Below, one piece after another: positions 20,000 through 31,080 of a stretch of 64,000 nucleotides of DNA. Source of the DNA: Siphonodentalium dalli (taxonomy: Eukaryota; Mollusca; Scaphopoda; Gadilida; Siphonodentaliidae); contig CP136065.1 of assembly GCA_032622095.1 (NCBI GenBank), positions 206,748,151 to 206,812,150 on the forward strand, written 5' to 3'. The position numbers and the translations under genes are program-made. Under the pieces are notes generated by a model, which was not told the origin of the DNA, ran no database searches, and saw only the letters and a program-made list of their open reading frames with translations. Position 1 is the first letter of the stretch, and every line of letters begins with the position of its first letter.

Positions 20000-20450
20000 A
20001 TAGCTATATATACACGGTATATATTTCGTCAATACAAATCACTTAGTATTCAAACGTGCTCGTAAATATATATGGTCACCATGTACTGTTCAAGTATTTA
20101 GTTCGTACATGATCATATGCGATATTTCAAGCACAATTACTCGTATTTAGCCATAGTACTAACATGTTGTTTTCAATTATACACGTTATATTTAAATGAT
20201 GCAAAAACTCGAAAAAACAAATGTGAGATTCACATTTCCTTCATATACTTTTAGCCTGAACATGATCCTCACATTAAAATACTAAGATGTTTTGCATGCA
20301 ATACTACAATTTTACTTTTCTCAATGAACTTATGTAAAGACGCTATTTCTCCCAAGTATGTTCATATTCTATATCTTATTGTAATTCAATTGAGTATTTG
20401 TCACAAAAAACAAGCATTCTGATTGGCCGAGAGCGGCTAACTTCGTTTTC
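20000..20450. other. Non-coding intronic sequence
   Basis: AT-rich sequence between the repeat array and the GC-richer block at 20.45 kb. Only chance ORFs and a short TA-rich start are seen. Confidence 0.5.
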
Positions 20451-20454
20451 GATT

Positions 20455-20690
20455 CACCGACATCGGCGCTTCAGCGTGCATCAAATCTGAATGTAGCACG
20501 GTCAAATTTCATCCGCGCAGAACGAGTAGCGAAACGAACACACCCGCGCGTTGTTGTCTATAAATACCGTTCATCGGTCGCTTCAGCGTGCATCAAATCT
20601 GAATGTGACACGGCACAATTTCATCGGCGCAGAACGGAGTAGCGAAACGAGCCAACCAGCCCCACGGGAAATGGTTACGGAGCAGTGTTC
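20455..20690. repeat. Two-copy tandem repeat (period about 112 bp) with TATA-like element
   Basis: CGCTTCAGCGTGCATCAAAT occurs at 20467 and 20579, each followed by CTGAATGT, CATC.GCGCAGAACG and AGTAGCGAAACGA. Between the copies lies TATAAATA (20559-20566), and an inverted CCAAT (ATTGG) is near 20422. The composition resembles a promoter region, but I see no transcript or ORF that it would serve. Confidence 0.55.
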
Positions 20691-20842
20691 CGAGTAACGC
20701 AATGAACAAACCCAATGATTTGTGCATGGTGACAACGGCGAAATGAAAGTGTCGATTCGTGTCATGAAAATGACTAAATGATACTTTTTATACAGTTGTT
20801 TTGCAAATTCCTTGCTAGATTGAATTACAATGGAGATAAACG

Positions 20843-20966
20843 TACCCTGTTTCGTTGTACATTCTGGGATTCGAGCATGAAAACAGTTTGTGAACTCGCC
20901 GGCAAGCCGGTTCGTTCACAAACTGTTTTCATGCTCGAATCCCAGAATGTACAACGAAACAGGGTA
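20843..20966. repeat. Perfect 53-bp inverted repeat (hairpin)
   Basis: 20843-20895 (starting TACCCTGTTTCGTTGTACAT, ending TTTGTGAAC) is the exact reverse complement of 20914-20966. The 18-bp centre contains CCGGC-AA-GCCGG, so the whole 124 bp can fold as one stem with two unpaired bases at the tip and a small internal bubble. Complete identity of the arms means recent origin, conversion or selection. Flanking sequence is unremarkable. Confidence 0.9.
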
Positions 20967-21153
20967 TGTTATCTCCTAATTAACCATCCTTCTATATATG
21001 TATTATATATACATATACCATTTTCTTTCCTCTTAAAAAATAACAAGTGATTGCAGTTAAACTGAACGTAGTACAAACCATATATAATATTGAATCATGT
21101 TGTACCTATATTATACTTGCAGGTTTAAATTGTATTACACATGTTATGAATGT

Positions 21154-21480
21154 TGATGTTTTTTCTGGTTAAAACAAAATGATTTAGCTATAGAACAGCT
21201 GCAAACTGCACAATCAGAATGGTCCGGAAAACGGACTGAGCGCTTTGGCTGGACCAATGAAGAACTCCGTCGCCATGGATACGCTGTTCAAACATTCCGT
21301 GACGTCGACGCTGCAATCCACGTTTACGCGCAGGTCACGGGCAAAAATGCAGCTCAACTACAACTATCCGTTGGGCCCAAACTTTCCGACTTTTACATAC
21401 CATCAGATGACAAAAACAAAACCGCGAGATAACCTTTATCGTCCTTGGAATAGCTACCACGGGTGTAGTGGCTTATAAGC
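21154..21480 (+). pseudogene. Unidentified small protein with C-terminal membrane segment, probably Polinton-derived
   Basis: A plus-strand frame without a clear ATG contains WSGKRTERFGWTNEELRRHG and then a helical domain with GKNAAQLQLSVGPKLSDFYI. It stops at about 21432. A single frame change would add FIVLGIATTGVVAYKL, a good transmembrane helix, just before 21480. GC content is high and an AT-only palindromic spacer (21488-21540, TATTCTGCAGAATA) follows, as in the Polinton to the left. I infer it is a displaced part of that element. No family is recognised. Confidence 0.45.
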
Positions 21481-21540
21481 TGACCAAGTGTCTATATATA
21501 TTATTCTGCAGAATATATAATATATTTCGTATAATATAAA

Positions 21541-21770
21541 CTGTCGCAGCATAGAGCGAGTTAAACTTATATTTCATATATATATTTTTAACTTGGAATA
21601 GGGGGGCTGGCAGCGTTTTTGGGCCGAATGGAGCGCTTTTTAACCCCCGCTGGGAGCGTTTTTTTGGGACGTATGCATATGGAGAGCCTGGGTCGGAGAG
21701 GGTAGTGGGCCGTCCCTGGGCCGTCATGCATGCACTGGGTATGGTAGATATAAATAGCGTTTGTTTCAAT
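21541..21770 (-). pseudogene. Short Pro/Lys/Arg-rich ORF fragment
   Basis: On the minus strand at least two frames are open and rich in Pro, Lys and Arg (for example RPKKTLPAGVKKRSIRPKNA). Repeated CGCTTTT/GGGAGCG words suggest a low-complexity basic protein. It follows the AT-rich palindromic spacer and may be another Polinton remnant. Evidence is weak. Confidence 0.3.
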
Positions 21771-22129
21771 TCTGGAAAATGGAAAGCTGGAAAATGGCTG
21801 TGACCATGGAAAGTATATTTTTCAGAACATATGACGTCGATTGACGCGGTATATCAATATTTTGTGTATTGATTAACCTATCTTATACCTCCTTCCAAAT
21901 TTCGTACACAAAATTCGCAAGCTCGGAAGGGACATGTCCCTATAAACACAGATCCACCAGCATACATAAGAAATTGCGCGGAGGGAGTAAACTAAACGTG
22001 CATATCTAAAATATAAACGCCTATTGAACACTCTCTATTTTAATGACGATACCTGTGTATACACATGTAGTTAATATACGTATATATACATTCGATGTGA
22101 ACATGAAAACGAAAAGCTGATTATGTTAC

Positions 22130-22466
22130 CTGGACATTCACATGAATTATCCCATATATCTGCCTTCGGTCGACCGCTGAAATCATCTGCTCGTTTCACA
22201 AACGCTTCCCGGATGACGTCATAGCCGCTCAGTACAACGATTGGCTTATGGAAACACCAGAACGTGAAGACGTCGCCATAACGTTTCCGATATTCATCAA
22301 AGCGGATGGTATAATCCTTGATAAAAATACTCAAAACGTTTCCGAACAGTGGAAAAGGTAATGGTCCTGGGTGACAATGCTTCCGTCCATAAAACCAGAA
22401 ATAGTAATAGAATAATCCCGCAGCAACTAGACCAATAATCCACCACCCAGTCCCAATTAACAACAT
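22130..22466 (-). CDS. Cytochrome P450 (CYP2-like) copy B, exon 1
   Basis: The ATG at 22466-22464 begins MLLIGTGWWIIGLVAAGLFY, an N-terminal ER signal anchor. It is followed by the basic halt sequence and the proline-rich hinge HPGPLPFPLFGN found in microsomal P450s. The sequence continues through the beta-1 region (YGDVFTFWCFHKPIVVLSGY) to DDFSGRP, ending NSCECP with a phase-1 G at 22130 before donor GTAACA. Exon 2 (6408-6721) has the complementary phase and lies 15.4 kb downstream across the Polinton-bearing intron. No competing upstream in-frame ATG is evident. Function: NADPH-P450-reductase-dependent oxidation of an unknown substrate. Confidence 0.92.
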
Positions 22467-22538
22467 GTCGAACTACTGTTCCGATATCGACAATGTTAGG
22501 TTACCAAAAGGAATCGAATTATTCTAAGAACAGTCGGT

Positions 22539-22546
22539 TATATAAG
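22539..22546 (-). promoter_or_regulatory. Candidate TATA box of P450 copy B
   Basis: TTATATAA on the minus strand lies 73 bp upstream of the initiator ATG. That would place transcription start about 45 bp before the ATG, a plausible short 5' UTR. No other TATA-like octamer is seen nearby. Confidence 0.45.
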
Positions 22547-22845
22547 TATGCGGGTGGAAAGACATTAATGCTGTCGACCACGAACTTTGCTTTAGAGGCG
22601 GTATTGTAGTCAACAAGCTGCGAAATACACACTCGACGAGCGTGCTGGAATATTATTCTTACAATGTGACAATGCACCGTGGATATTCTCGGATAACACT
22701 GCTATCATGTAACTATCTGGAGCGGGTGAAGTTATTTATGGCTACGAATTAATTTCCAGGACAAACAAAGCTGATTTCGTGTATACGAAGTGTCTAGCCG
22801 TATACGATAAAAGCAACGTATTCAGTCTCGACCAGGTTGCCTTAG

Positions 22846-23150
22846 CGCACTGTATACGGGGCTTTACGAGGGTGACATTACAGCACCGTATAAGTCTCTA
22901 AGAGGGTGGCATTAACACACCGTATAAGTCTCTATGAGGGTCGTATTAACACACCGTATACGTCTCTAAGAGGGTCGCATTAACACACCGTATACAGTCT
23001 CTAAGAGGGTCGCATTAATACACCGTATACAGTCTCTAAGAGGGTCGCATTATCGCACCGTATACCGTCTCTAAGAGGGTCACATTAGCGCACTGTAGGG
23101 GCTTGTACGAGTGTCGCATTCCAGCACCGTACTCAATCATCTACGATGGT
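22846..23150. repeat. 37-bp minisatellite upstream of P450 copy B
   Basis: About eight head-to-tail units of GTCTCTAAGAGGGTCGCATT plus AACACACCGTATACA, with variants. It begins about 380 bp upstream of the ATG of exon 1. Central units are the most alike and the edges are diverged, the usual pattern for unequal exchange. Confidence 0.85.
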
Positions 23151-23195
23151 CCAGGGTTCGCGCTGCCGATTGATAATTTAGCAAATAGCTATAAA

Positions 23196-24169
23196 TAGGG
23201 CTTCACGGTGTTTCGGTATTTAGTCATACCGCTCATACCGCGGTTTTATTTTTAATACCGTGTAGTCGGTTTTGGATTACTTGAATAGTCGGTATATCGC
23301 GGCAAGGTATGTTTTCTTCTTTTAGTCGGTTTTACGACAGCAAATGGCAACAATTTTAATATATTCCTGAGGCAATAACGCGTGCTTGTAAGTAATGAAA
23401 GGGAACCAGTGAGACGAAACGGGAACCAGCGATACGGGAAGATAACCAACCAGACAAAACGCCCAGAGCAAAACTGAAGAAAGTGCTAAAAGCATTCATA
23501 ACAAAGGGAGTGTCAACGTGTTGGATGCTGATGAGTGTGTGTTTACAGTCGGCTCATATGCAGCTCAAATTAGTGCACACAAAAAAATAATTAGACCATC
23601 ATCGCCATCCATACAATTACGAAATGCAAACTGTACAACGTTGTCCGCATTCGCGCGAACATATCTCTGTATATAAATGTGTCAGAAGTGTGCCTTCTGA
23701 GCGCTTATTCAGTAAGTCGGGACAGATTGTTAAGCGTTCTTGTCTGAAGCCAGATAATGTTAATATGTTGTCGTTTCTCGCGGCAAAAATGTAGACTCAT
23801 TGGACTGTATATAGTGGTGTACTTTGTGTTCGGATAAACATGTCAGTTCAGTGTTGTCGTTATTTTAGCACGTCGAAATATGCTTTTTTATTAAATAAAA
23901 CTTGTGAATTAAATGCTTGATATTTTTTACGTAAGCGACGTACGTCATTGGGACCCCACATATTGGTAATGATCACAAGTGACACGCATTGCTTTGTCCT
24001 ATTTGCGAGTGTCGGCGTGACACTACATTCACACTCAAATATTGAATTGCGTACTGCATGATCTTGTTTTTTACTAGCAAAATGTTTGGAAATTATTCTT
24101 GACGGTATTTAGTCACATTTCATCAAATATCGTAGTCGGTATTCTGAAGGTGGATACGGCGAAGCCCTA
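23196..24169 (+). mobile_element. hAT transposon derivative (974 bp) with 8-bp target-site duplication
   Basis: Ends TAGGGCTTCACGGTG and CGGCGAAGCCCTA form short terminal inverted repeats. GCTATAAA flanks both ends exactly (23188-23195 and 24170-24177), the 8-bp duplication typical of hAT. Subterminal ACCG/CGGTATTTAGTC repeats occur near both ends. A relic of the transposase C-terminus lies inside. The element is an internal-deletion derivative; the rest of the transposase is absent. Confidence 0.85.
23681..23794 (+). pseudogene. hAT transposase C-terminal dimerisation fragment
   Basis: The frame reads VRSVPSERLFSKSGQIVKRS then CLKPDNVNMLSFLAAKM and a stop. SVPSER.FS..G......LKP.NV..L.FL is the conserved end of the hAT dimerisation domain. 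Upstream sequence in another frame (LSAFARTYLC) suggests a nearby frameshift. Only about 38 codons remain in frame. Confidence 0.85.
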
Positions 24170-24405
24170 GCTATAAAACAATGAATTAAAAAAAAAATTG
24201 ATATATACCATTTTTGCTTGTTGGCAATTAATCCCCATCAGGCATATAAAAAAACTTGCAGTAAATCAGTCAGAAACAAAACACAGATTGCTATCCAGAC
24301 GCAACATTGCTAATTGGGTCCAAATTTATAGCGCATTTTGGATTCGCGGCTTATGTCATATCGACTTCTTGTGTCGCTAGATTGAATGGGTTTCGCATTT
24401 ATAAT

Positions 24406-24600
24406 CGACTAGCAGGGTTACCCGGCGTTGCCCAGGTTAAAGTGATGTGAAACCCTCTGCATGTTGTGAATGTATGGTGGGAATAGAGGATACTCTTGTT
24501 CAAAGCGCTACACATATTCTCATAAATTATATATCCAAATAGTATCACAAAAACATGATTCTTACACACGGAATATAAGTAGTAACTCACCTTGTCGGAT
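24406..24600 (+). repeat. Short repeat with CTAGCAGGGTTACCCGGCGT head
   Basis: ACTAGCAGGGTTACCCGGCGTTGCCC resembles, in layout, the start of the array units at 17300 (ACTAGAAGGTGACCCGACTT, then CGTCCGGG). It may be the head of a related non-autonomous element. The right boundary is not defined. Confidence 0.4.
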
Positions 24601-25970
24601 CGGATCGATTGTCATTTTGTTTATCGCGATTAATCCGTCCCACCAATAAAGAACTATTATTTACAACTGCGTATACTTCATATATTATAACATGAACATC
24701 ATAAACACATTAGTTCACAAAAATAAAAGACGACAATTGGGTTTTACATAGAGATGTATCAATCAATCTAGTGGGTTTGACTAAGATTTTGAGGACACCT
24801 AGTTATCTATCATATCTCCATGAAGATACAGATGTTTTAGAGAAATGACCAGGTGCTCGTCTGTTCATTGTGCTATATACCGGCTAATTATTCTCAGTTT
24901 AAAAGAAATGTTTCTGTGCCTCTATATCAGATACATGCGCCCGACACAAAGCGATATTTTGAGTTGTTTATGTTAGACGATGAATCTGTTCTACTCTCTG
25001 CAAACTACTGTGTAGGTGGAATTGGACACATTGTGTGTAGCTCCAATATCTATACAGTATTGTATACATGTGTACACACATGTTGTATATGTTTTTCTAT
25101 GTGTACACATATATGTGTACAAAACTTAAACATAACTGTTTATCTAGCACGCGCGCACACGAATTGTACAAGACATGCGCTGAACGATACAAAACTCCAT
25201 TTGCACCCCGATTGCTGGCAGCCATATTGGTGTGTAGATGTCGATCAGAGTTTAGACTTCAAGACCACTGAGTTTGAGCCGTTATAAGAATATTGCTAGT
25301 AAAGGTGAGAATATTTATGCAAATATACGAACGTAATTAGATGATCCGTTTAGCATGTTGATTGAAGGTAAATTCGACGAAATAGTAATGTCAGACAGAA
25401 CTTTGAGTTGGTCCTGGAATTTACACGGAATTTTCAATAACTGGCAGGGTTATTATATACATAGGCCTATATATATATATTAGTCTAGTAATATTAGTAG
25501 TACGGAAGCCGGCATCCGGTAAAGGTGGCGAACAAATATGTCCGGAAATTACCTTCTTAAAATTTCCCTGCGACCACCTTGACCTTTCTACTGTAAAAAA
25601 ATCACGATTTCGTGTTCGCATCTAATCTATAAGACTATAGTCTATATAGTTCTCGTCCTAGGCTAATGCTCGTCCATTACAGTATAGTGCATTGTCTATA
25701 CTAATATTCCTTAAAGTATATTCAAAATGTTATATGTAGCCTAGGTTGTACTCTGCTCAGTTCTCAACAATAACATTGAATGTGAAACACAATATTCATT
25801 ATTCTAAAAATAACGCCAAACACGACAGCGACAAGTTACAGGCAACAACTGTTCCTATGTCCAATCATACTCAATGGCAACCACTTTTACCACAGGCCTT
25901 CTGAACAGTGAGTGATATATAATTACAATACATGTATTATTGTATAGTTATTATTAATATATACGTATGA
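24600..25970. other. Intergenic sequence without recognised genes
   Basis: AT-rich. A 144-codon ORF at 24853-25287 has a composition dominated by TGTACACA repeats and no recognisable domain. I consider it accidental. Confidence 0.5.
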
Positions 25971-26472
25971 AGTGAACAGTTAGACGACCACGATACAAAT
26001 TACAATCGTAAAGCCTCAAGGCCGCCACACACGATGCGATATATTAGATATCGTATGCAAATATCGGGCACCGGTTACAGGTCAAATCGCAGCGTGTGTG
26101 GTGGAAGATCGTACGACATTTTGTCGCATGATCGGCCCCGCAAGGAATCAAATAATTTTAATTTTCTACGATCGAGTCGTACATTTTATTCGAAGTAGCC
26201 AATCGGATTCAGCTATTAATCTGATCACACTTGTAACATTAATATAATTTATGGGAAATTAGTACGGGTATTTAATATCTGCGTCAGTGTGATAAATAGT
26301 AAATACAAATATAGACCTATACCAATAGCCTACATACCACAATAATACGATAACCCATTGCATTCACGAGAAAGTAAACAACCAGATTGTACGATCCGAT
26401 CGCCTCGTGTGTGGTGGTCTACCGTAGGCGATAAAAACCTACGATTTAATTGTGGTCGTCTGAACGTTCACT
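25971..26472. mobile_element. Non-autonomous DNA transposon with inverted repeats
   Basis: The left end AGTGAACAGTTAGACGACCA and the right end, reverse complement AGTGAACGTTCAGACGACCA, are similar. Inside both ends is GCCACACACGA (26024-26034 and its complement near 26413), and a third partial copy, GTGTGTGGTGGA, is at 26095. No coding sequence and no clear target-site duplication are seen. Confidence 0.55.
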
Positions 26473-26586
26473 AAGTAGATAATATTATTTCACTTCCACT
26501 TTCTGACAACACCTAGTTTCGCAATTAATGAAATATGCACAAATCATCGAAAATCAAAATTAGTGGTTTGTTTCCACCTTTATAGT

Positions 26587-27295
26587 CAGAGGCGTACTGG
26601 CCGATCGGGAGACCGGGAAAATTCCCGATGGGCCAGAGGCCGTGGGGGTGGGGTATATGTGGTTGGGCCCCAAATGTCATTACATGAATTTGTCAGCATC
26701 ATATAACACCACGTAAAGTGCCCGTTAATCTCGAGATTTTAACAGTTACTCCCAGCTGTAAATCCCAAAAAAGTTCTCAACTTCTCACGTACCCTCCCCC
26801 AATTGAAATTTCGAACAGAATAAGAACGCTTTGCAGTGTAGGCCAGTCTAGATTCTAGGATTAGCGATTTTCTTGTGTAGTTTTCAAAATTTTCTCACCC
26901 CGTGCCGAACAACCATGGACAGTCTGGTGTGTCCTGGTCTCTTAAAATTGTCCATAGCTGTGTGCATTTGTCTGGAGTTAGACCGCTAGCCTAGATGTTA
27001 GAATTTGTGGAATTGTTCAGGTAAAAATATCTGAATGGTCTCATACCGGGAATATATAGAAACATGGTTTATGATTATATAGGATATTAGGCCAGAGCAC
27101 TGAGGTGCAAAGGGTGTGCAAATGGAATTATGCAAGAAAATGTGGTCTGATTCTGATTCGGGGGTGGGGGTGCAGTTGGAATTTCCCAAAGTGGACACAC
27201 TGTTCCTGAACAGGTTCTGATTCAAGGGGGGGGGGTCAAATGGGCTGGTATGATAAAAATTTCCCGTGCCAGTTTTTTTGCCCAGTCCGCCTCTG
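26587..27295. mobile_element. hAT-like non-autonomous element (CAGAGGCG ends)
   Basis: The left end CAGAGGCGTACTGGCC pairs with the right end CAGTCCGCCTCTG. CAGAGGCGGACTGG-type ends are widespread among hAT elements. The flanks (TTTATAGT and CTTGAACG) do not match, so no target-site duplication survives or one end is misplaced. It contains a run of 11 G at about 27226. Confidence 0.5.
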
Positions 27296-27900
27296 CTTGA
27301 ACGAGTTATCACAGACCACATTGTTGGAAATATTTGTCATAAACCCTTGAAAAAAAATATCTCCTCTGTTTATACTGTCAATAGTATTATAAGTTGAGGT
27401 GGAGATATTTATTGTTTTCGGGGTTTTTGACATAAATTTCCAACAACTGTGTCACAGACAAAACGGGCTATAATATAGTCTGTTTGTAACGTGTCTCCCA
27501 TCTGCTGAAAATGAAAATACAAATCATTGCTTGTCAAAATTCAATCACATGTCAGCTGCACATGTCAATATACTTCTTTTTTGTTAAACTTTGATTTGTC
27601 ATGATTTTATGTAGAAGATATCTAACAAGATATATCGCCTATTACCATATGATTCAACATTGTGGGTTTTATAAATCTGTTCTGTAATTTTACTAGACTA
27701 TTCAAGCCAAACTTCATTTTCTGAGCAGTATATTTGGGAGTCTGTAACACAAGATGTTTTGGGGTTCCTGAGAGCGCTTTGAGTTCTGAATACAAATTTT
27801 GGAATCCTGAAGTAGTGATATCAAATCTATCTTAATTTAGTTGATTCAGCATAAAACAAAAAATTCAGACCTGTGCTACATGGTTTAATTGCCAAAATAG
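27296..27900. other. Intergenic sequence without recognised features
   Basis: AT-rich DNA, chance ORFs only. Confidence 0.5.
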
Positions 27901-28420
27901 GTCCATTTGTCGAATTGTAACCATAATGCCCCCGCAAGTTGTAGTGCGTATACTGGAAACAGCTTAGCCATTCGTCTGTCCATCTGTCCATGGACCCAAA
28001 CATTTTCTCAGTCATTTTTAATCATTTTCCGTGAAACTTGACACAGACATCAACCACAATGATAACCGTGCACCTGCTATTATGAGGTCTGTCCGACATT
28101 TTTTTGTGGAGTTGGCCCCCCCTTTTCGACTTAGAAAATGTTCAATACAAGTGTACATCTATACCTTTGTCCGAGCTTTTATACGACCTACATTTTTTGT
28201 TTAATTTTTTAAAAACTTGGCACAGATATTCATTACCATGCGAATCTGTGCACCTGTGGTTTTAAAGTCGGTCAAACTTATTTTCGCAGAGTTATTGGCC
28301 TTCTTTTCAATTGTCGACACAATTTTGTCTGGAGTTTTTCTCAGTTGTTTTATATGAATATTTTTCTGCTAAACTTTGCACAGACATCAACCACCATTTT
28401 TTGTTGCAAGGAAATATGTT
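27901..28420. repeat. Diverged tandem repeat, about 150-175-bp period
   Basis: Three successive segments share AACTTG(G)CACAGA(CA)T, CCGTGCACCTGTG-like and GTC(TG)GTC.(G)AC(A)TT followed by (G)GAGTT..GGCC (about 27985-28160, 28160-28310, 28310-28420). It is preceded by GTCTGTCCATCTGTCCATGG. No coding potential. Confidence 0.55.
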
Positions 28421-30885
28421 TTATTTGCTCATGGAATTTCAAAATTTACATACAACTGGCCAAAACCATTTCAAGGTTCTAGGGACCTTACATTTAAACA
28501 CTAGCGGAAACCCCGAATTGGCCATATGGGTGCATATCTACAGGGCTGAGGCCTGCATCCGAACAACTCTTGGTCCGAACAACTCTTGTATGGTTGATAC
28601 ACTGTTTCTGTACTGAATAACTTCCTTTGTTAAGTCTGGATGAAGCATTGTAAATAGGAGTGCACTTTACTTGCCCACAAAGCTGATATACAGGGATTAC
28701 TCTTTATATTTTATCTTATTTTTCCCGTTTTATGCAGACAATAACTCAACATGTGGGTTGAGTCGCTATGGTTGCTTGCGACAAAAAATGGCAAAGTTAA
28801 GATCATCATAAGTTATTGTCGTTAAAGAGACTGTTCAGCAGACATTCTTACTAGCACTTCTGTTCCAATTCACAATTTTAACCGACTTGAAAACAAATTT
28901 GACAGGGTTTGGTGAATTCATTCTTGATATAGTACAACATGTGTTGGATATTTTAAGAGGTGGGTGTGGGGGTGGCTTTATACATTTCAAGTTCAAGGTG
29001 GATGCCTCCCAAATGGAGACCCCCCAGCCACGTCCCTGATGAATGTTGGTGAAGTACATATGTGATTTTACAGCCCTGGAAATTATTTCTGTGGCCAATT
29101 TAACAATTTTCAGATTTCAGTTGTATGTATACTATTTTAAGTAACTAACTAGTCTGGGTAATAGCTATTACTAATGGAAACAACATTTATTAAATAAGTG
29201 TTTACTAATTTGTTTTCCACAGACCATTGTTGATCTGACACAGAAATAGAAGGAAGATTGTTGCTTATAAGCTCAGCTTTGCCATAGAATGAGTGGTGTG
29301 ATCATCTTTAATTGCTGCAAGACAACTTTGCCAATAATTCTGAAATTTGTGGCAATGGCAGAGATTGGCAGTCTGTGTCTGTGAGTTTAAATATAACGAT
29401 GTTAATTTCCATTCCAACTAATCTTTTAATTTTGAGGGGCATTGGGGCTACATGATCTGACTCACATGTATTGCAACCTACATGTACAGTCTATATATCG
29501 TCATGCTACACATTTGATACATCCCTGCTACAATACATATATGATTTTTATAGCATACCATACCATATAGTGATTAGTCACACTGAAACAATTGAATTTA
29601 TCCTTTAGCTTCAGTTGGATGCTATTTTCTGGTGTTGAATGCTAGGTTTACCAATAACAGCCACTAAGGAACTGTAAATGTTTATGACAAAATAAATAAA
29701 AATGTGGGAATAAGGACATTGCGATACATCTATTAAAAGCATGATATGATTCTTCAGAACAAAAAAACAGGTCACCCATATATAAAAAAGATTATTATAT
29801 CCATATGGTATGTGTAACACTTTTAGGATTTGAATTTGAATTTGGTAGATTAATTAGCGTCCTGCCAATATTCGAATATGATGAAATCAGATAACGAATC
29901 GAATACTGCACACACTTCACGATCAAATATAATATATCTGAGTTTGGTGACTGGTAGCGATTTAATAGCGACAAAATGCAGTGTTGTGAGTCTGGAAAAT
30001 GATCTATCGCATACAACCATTCCCCATATATAATTCAGAAGTTTATAAGTTTTGTAGTAAACTGTTGTTAATTTTGCATCAGCTCCCCAAAAATGACTAT
30101 GTTCTATGTCTGGAAATTAGATAAAATAATAAATAAGAGGACGATAACTTGGGTAAGCATAGACTAAATGAGGATATCCATCATGTCTACCCATATATGT
30201 GCGAATTCTCAGAACCAGTGGTCAGCCACCAAAATTTAATATATTACCTGACTTCATGTCGGACATCAATGTTTCTCGAAATAGATGTGAATATGTGACA
30301 TGTCTGATTCAGTATGGGATTTCATTACTATTATTAATACTTGTTAATACACAGAATGAACTATGAAATGACAAATGACTTCAGCTTAATATCAATTTAA
30401 GGGGCTCACAGTAATACTGAATGTTGATATTCACGAGTTATTGTCGTTGATCACGGTAATGTAATCCATTAATCTCTCAGACGGAGGTTGAACAGGATGC
30501 TGTTCAAAGTAAAACATCCAGACAACTCTCATAATGAGGGGGTAGTTACATCTATATGGCCAAGTCATGGAGGCATGCTTCTTACGGAACACTGATTTTT
30601 GCACTGCGAAGCTCAACCGAGATATTAGATAGATATATTCTCTGCTGATGTTGAATCGAATACGAATCATATACTCATGCATGTTCAGTTGATGTGTTTT
30701 TTTTAATATTAGCAGGACCCTAAAATTAAGTTACCCCTAGTGGCGTTGACAGCAATGACAGGGAAAGGCATGGTAGTAGGTATGCCTCAGAATAACATAA
30801 TGCATTTATAGGTTAATACTGTTATTATTTATTCTGGATGAAAGTAAGACAAGTGTTTCTTATACCGTATTTTAATTTAGCTTGC
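28420..30885. other. Intergenic sequence without recognised genes
   Basis: AT-rich, with scattered ORFs of at most about 100 codons that lack recognisable domains. No repeat structure was recognised by eye. Confidence 0.45.
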
Positions 30886-30889
30886 ATGG

Positions 30890-31080
30890 AACAAACTAGC
30901 AGAGACATAGACAGAACACAACGCACATCGAGAATCTTTTATCAAATGAGTTGCAGACGGCGCATGGATATATTTTGCGACAGCAAAACGTGAGTGAAAT
31001 GTAACTATGCACCGGCCACCGCGGGTTCGATAAAAGATTCAAGATTATGGTGCAAGTTGCGTTCTGTATTTATTCTACAC
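30890..31080. repeat. Short inverted-repeat (foldback) sequence
   Basis: The left arm GACAGAACACAACGCACATC..AGAATCTTTTATC (from about 30910) matches the reverse complement of GATAAAAGATTC...GCGTTCTGTATT (31028-31071), with small mismatches. It is consistent with a small MITE or a hairpin transcript. Confidence 0.5.

Noticed and set aside
18895-20032. Long open frames (up to 286 codons) through the 17.3-20-kb array
   Set aside because: They exist on both strands because the 120-bp subrepeats happen to lack stops; the peptides repeat with the DNA period and have no domain.
24853-25287. 144-codon ORF
   Set aside because: Cys/His-rich appearance comes from TGTACACA/CATATGTG repeats; no recognisable family and no splice or promoter context.
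26587-27295. 8-bp target-site duplication for the CAGAGGCG element
   Set aside because: Flanking octamers TTTATAGT and CTTGAACG do not match, so no duplication is claimed.
30431-30682. Minus-strand 83-codon ORF as a possible exon
   Set aside because: No acceptor/donor pair in a consistent phase and no recognisable domain.
31000-31060. Possible tRNA-like box (GGGTTCGATAAAAG)
   Set aside because: A B-box-like GGTTCGA is present, but no A box or cloverleaf stems could be found around it; the sequence is part of an inverted repeat.
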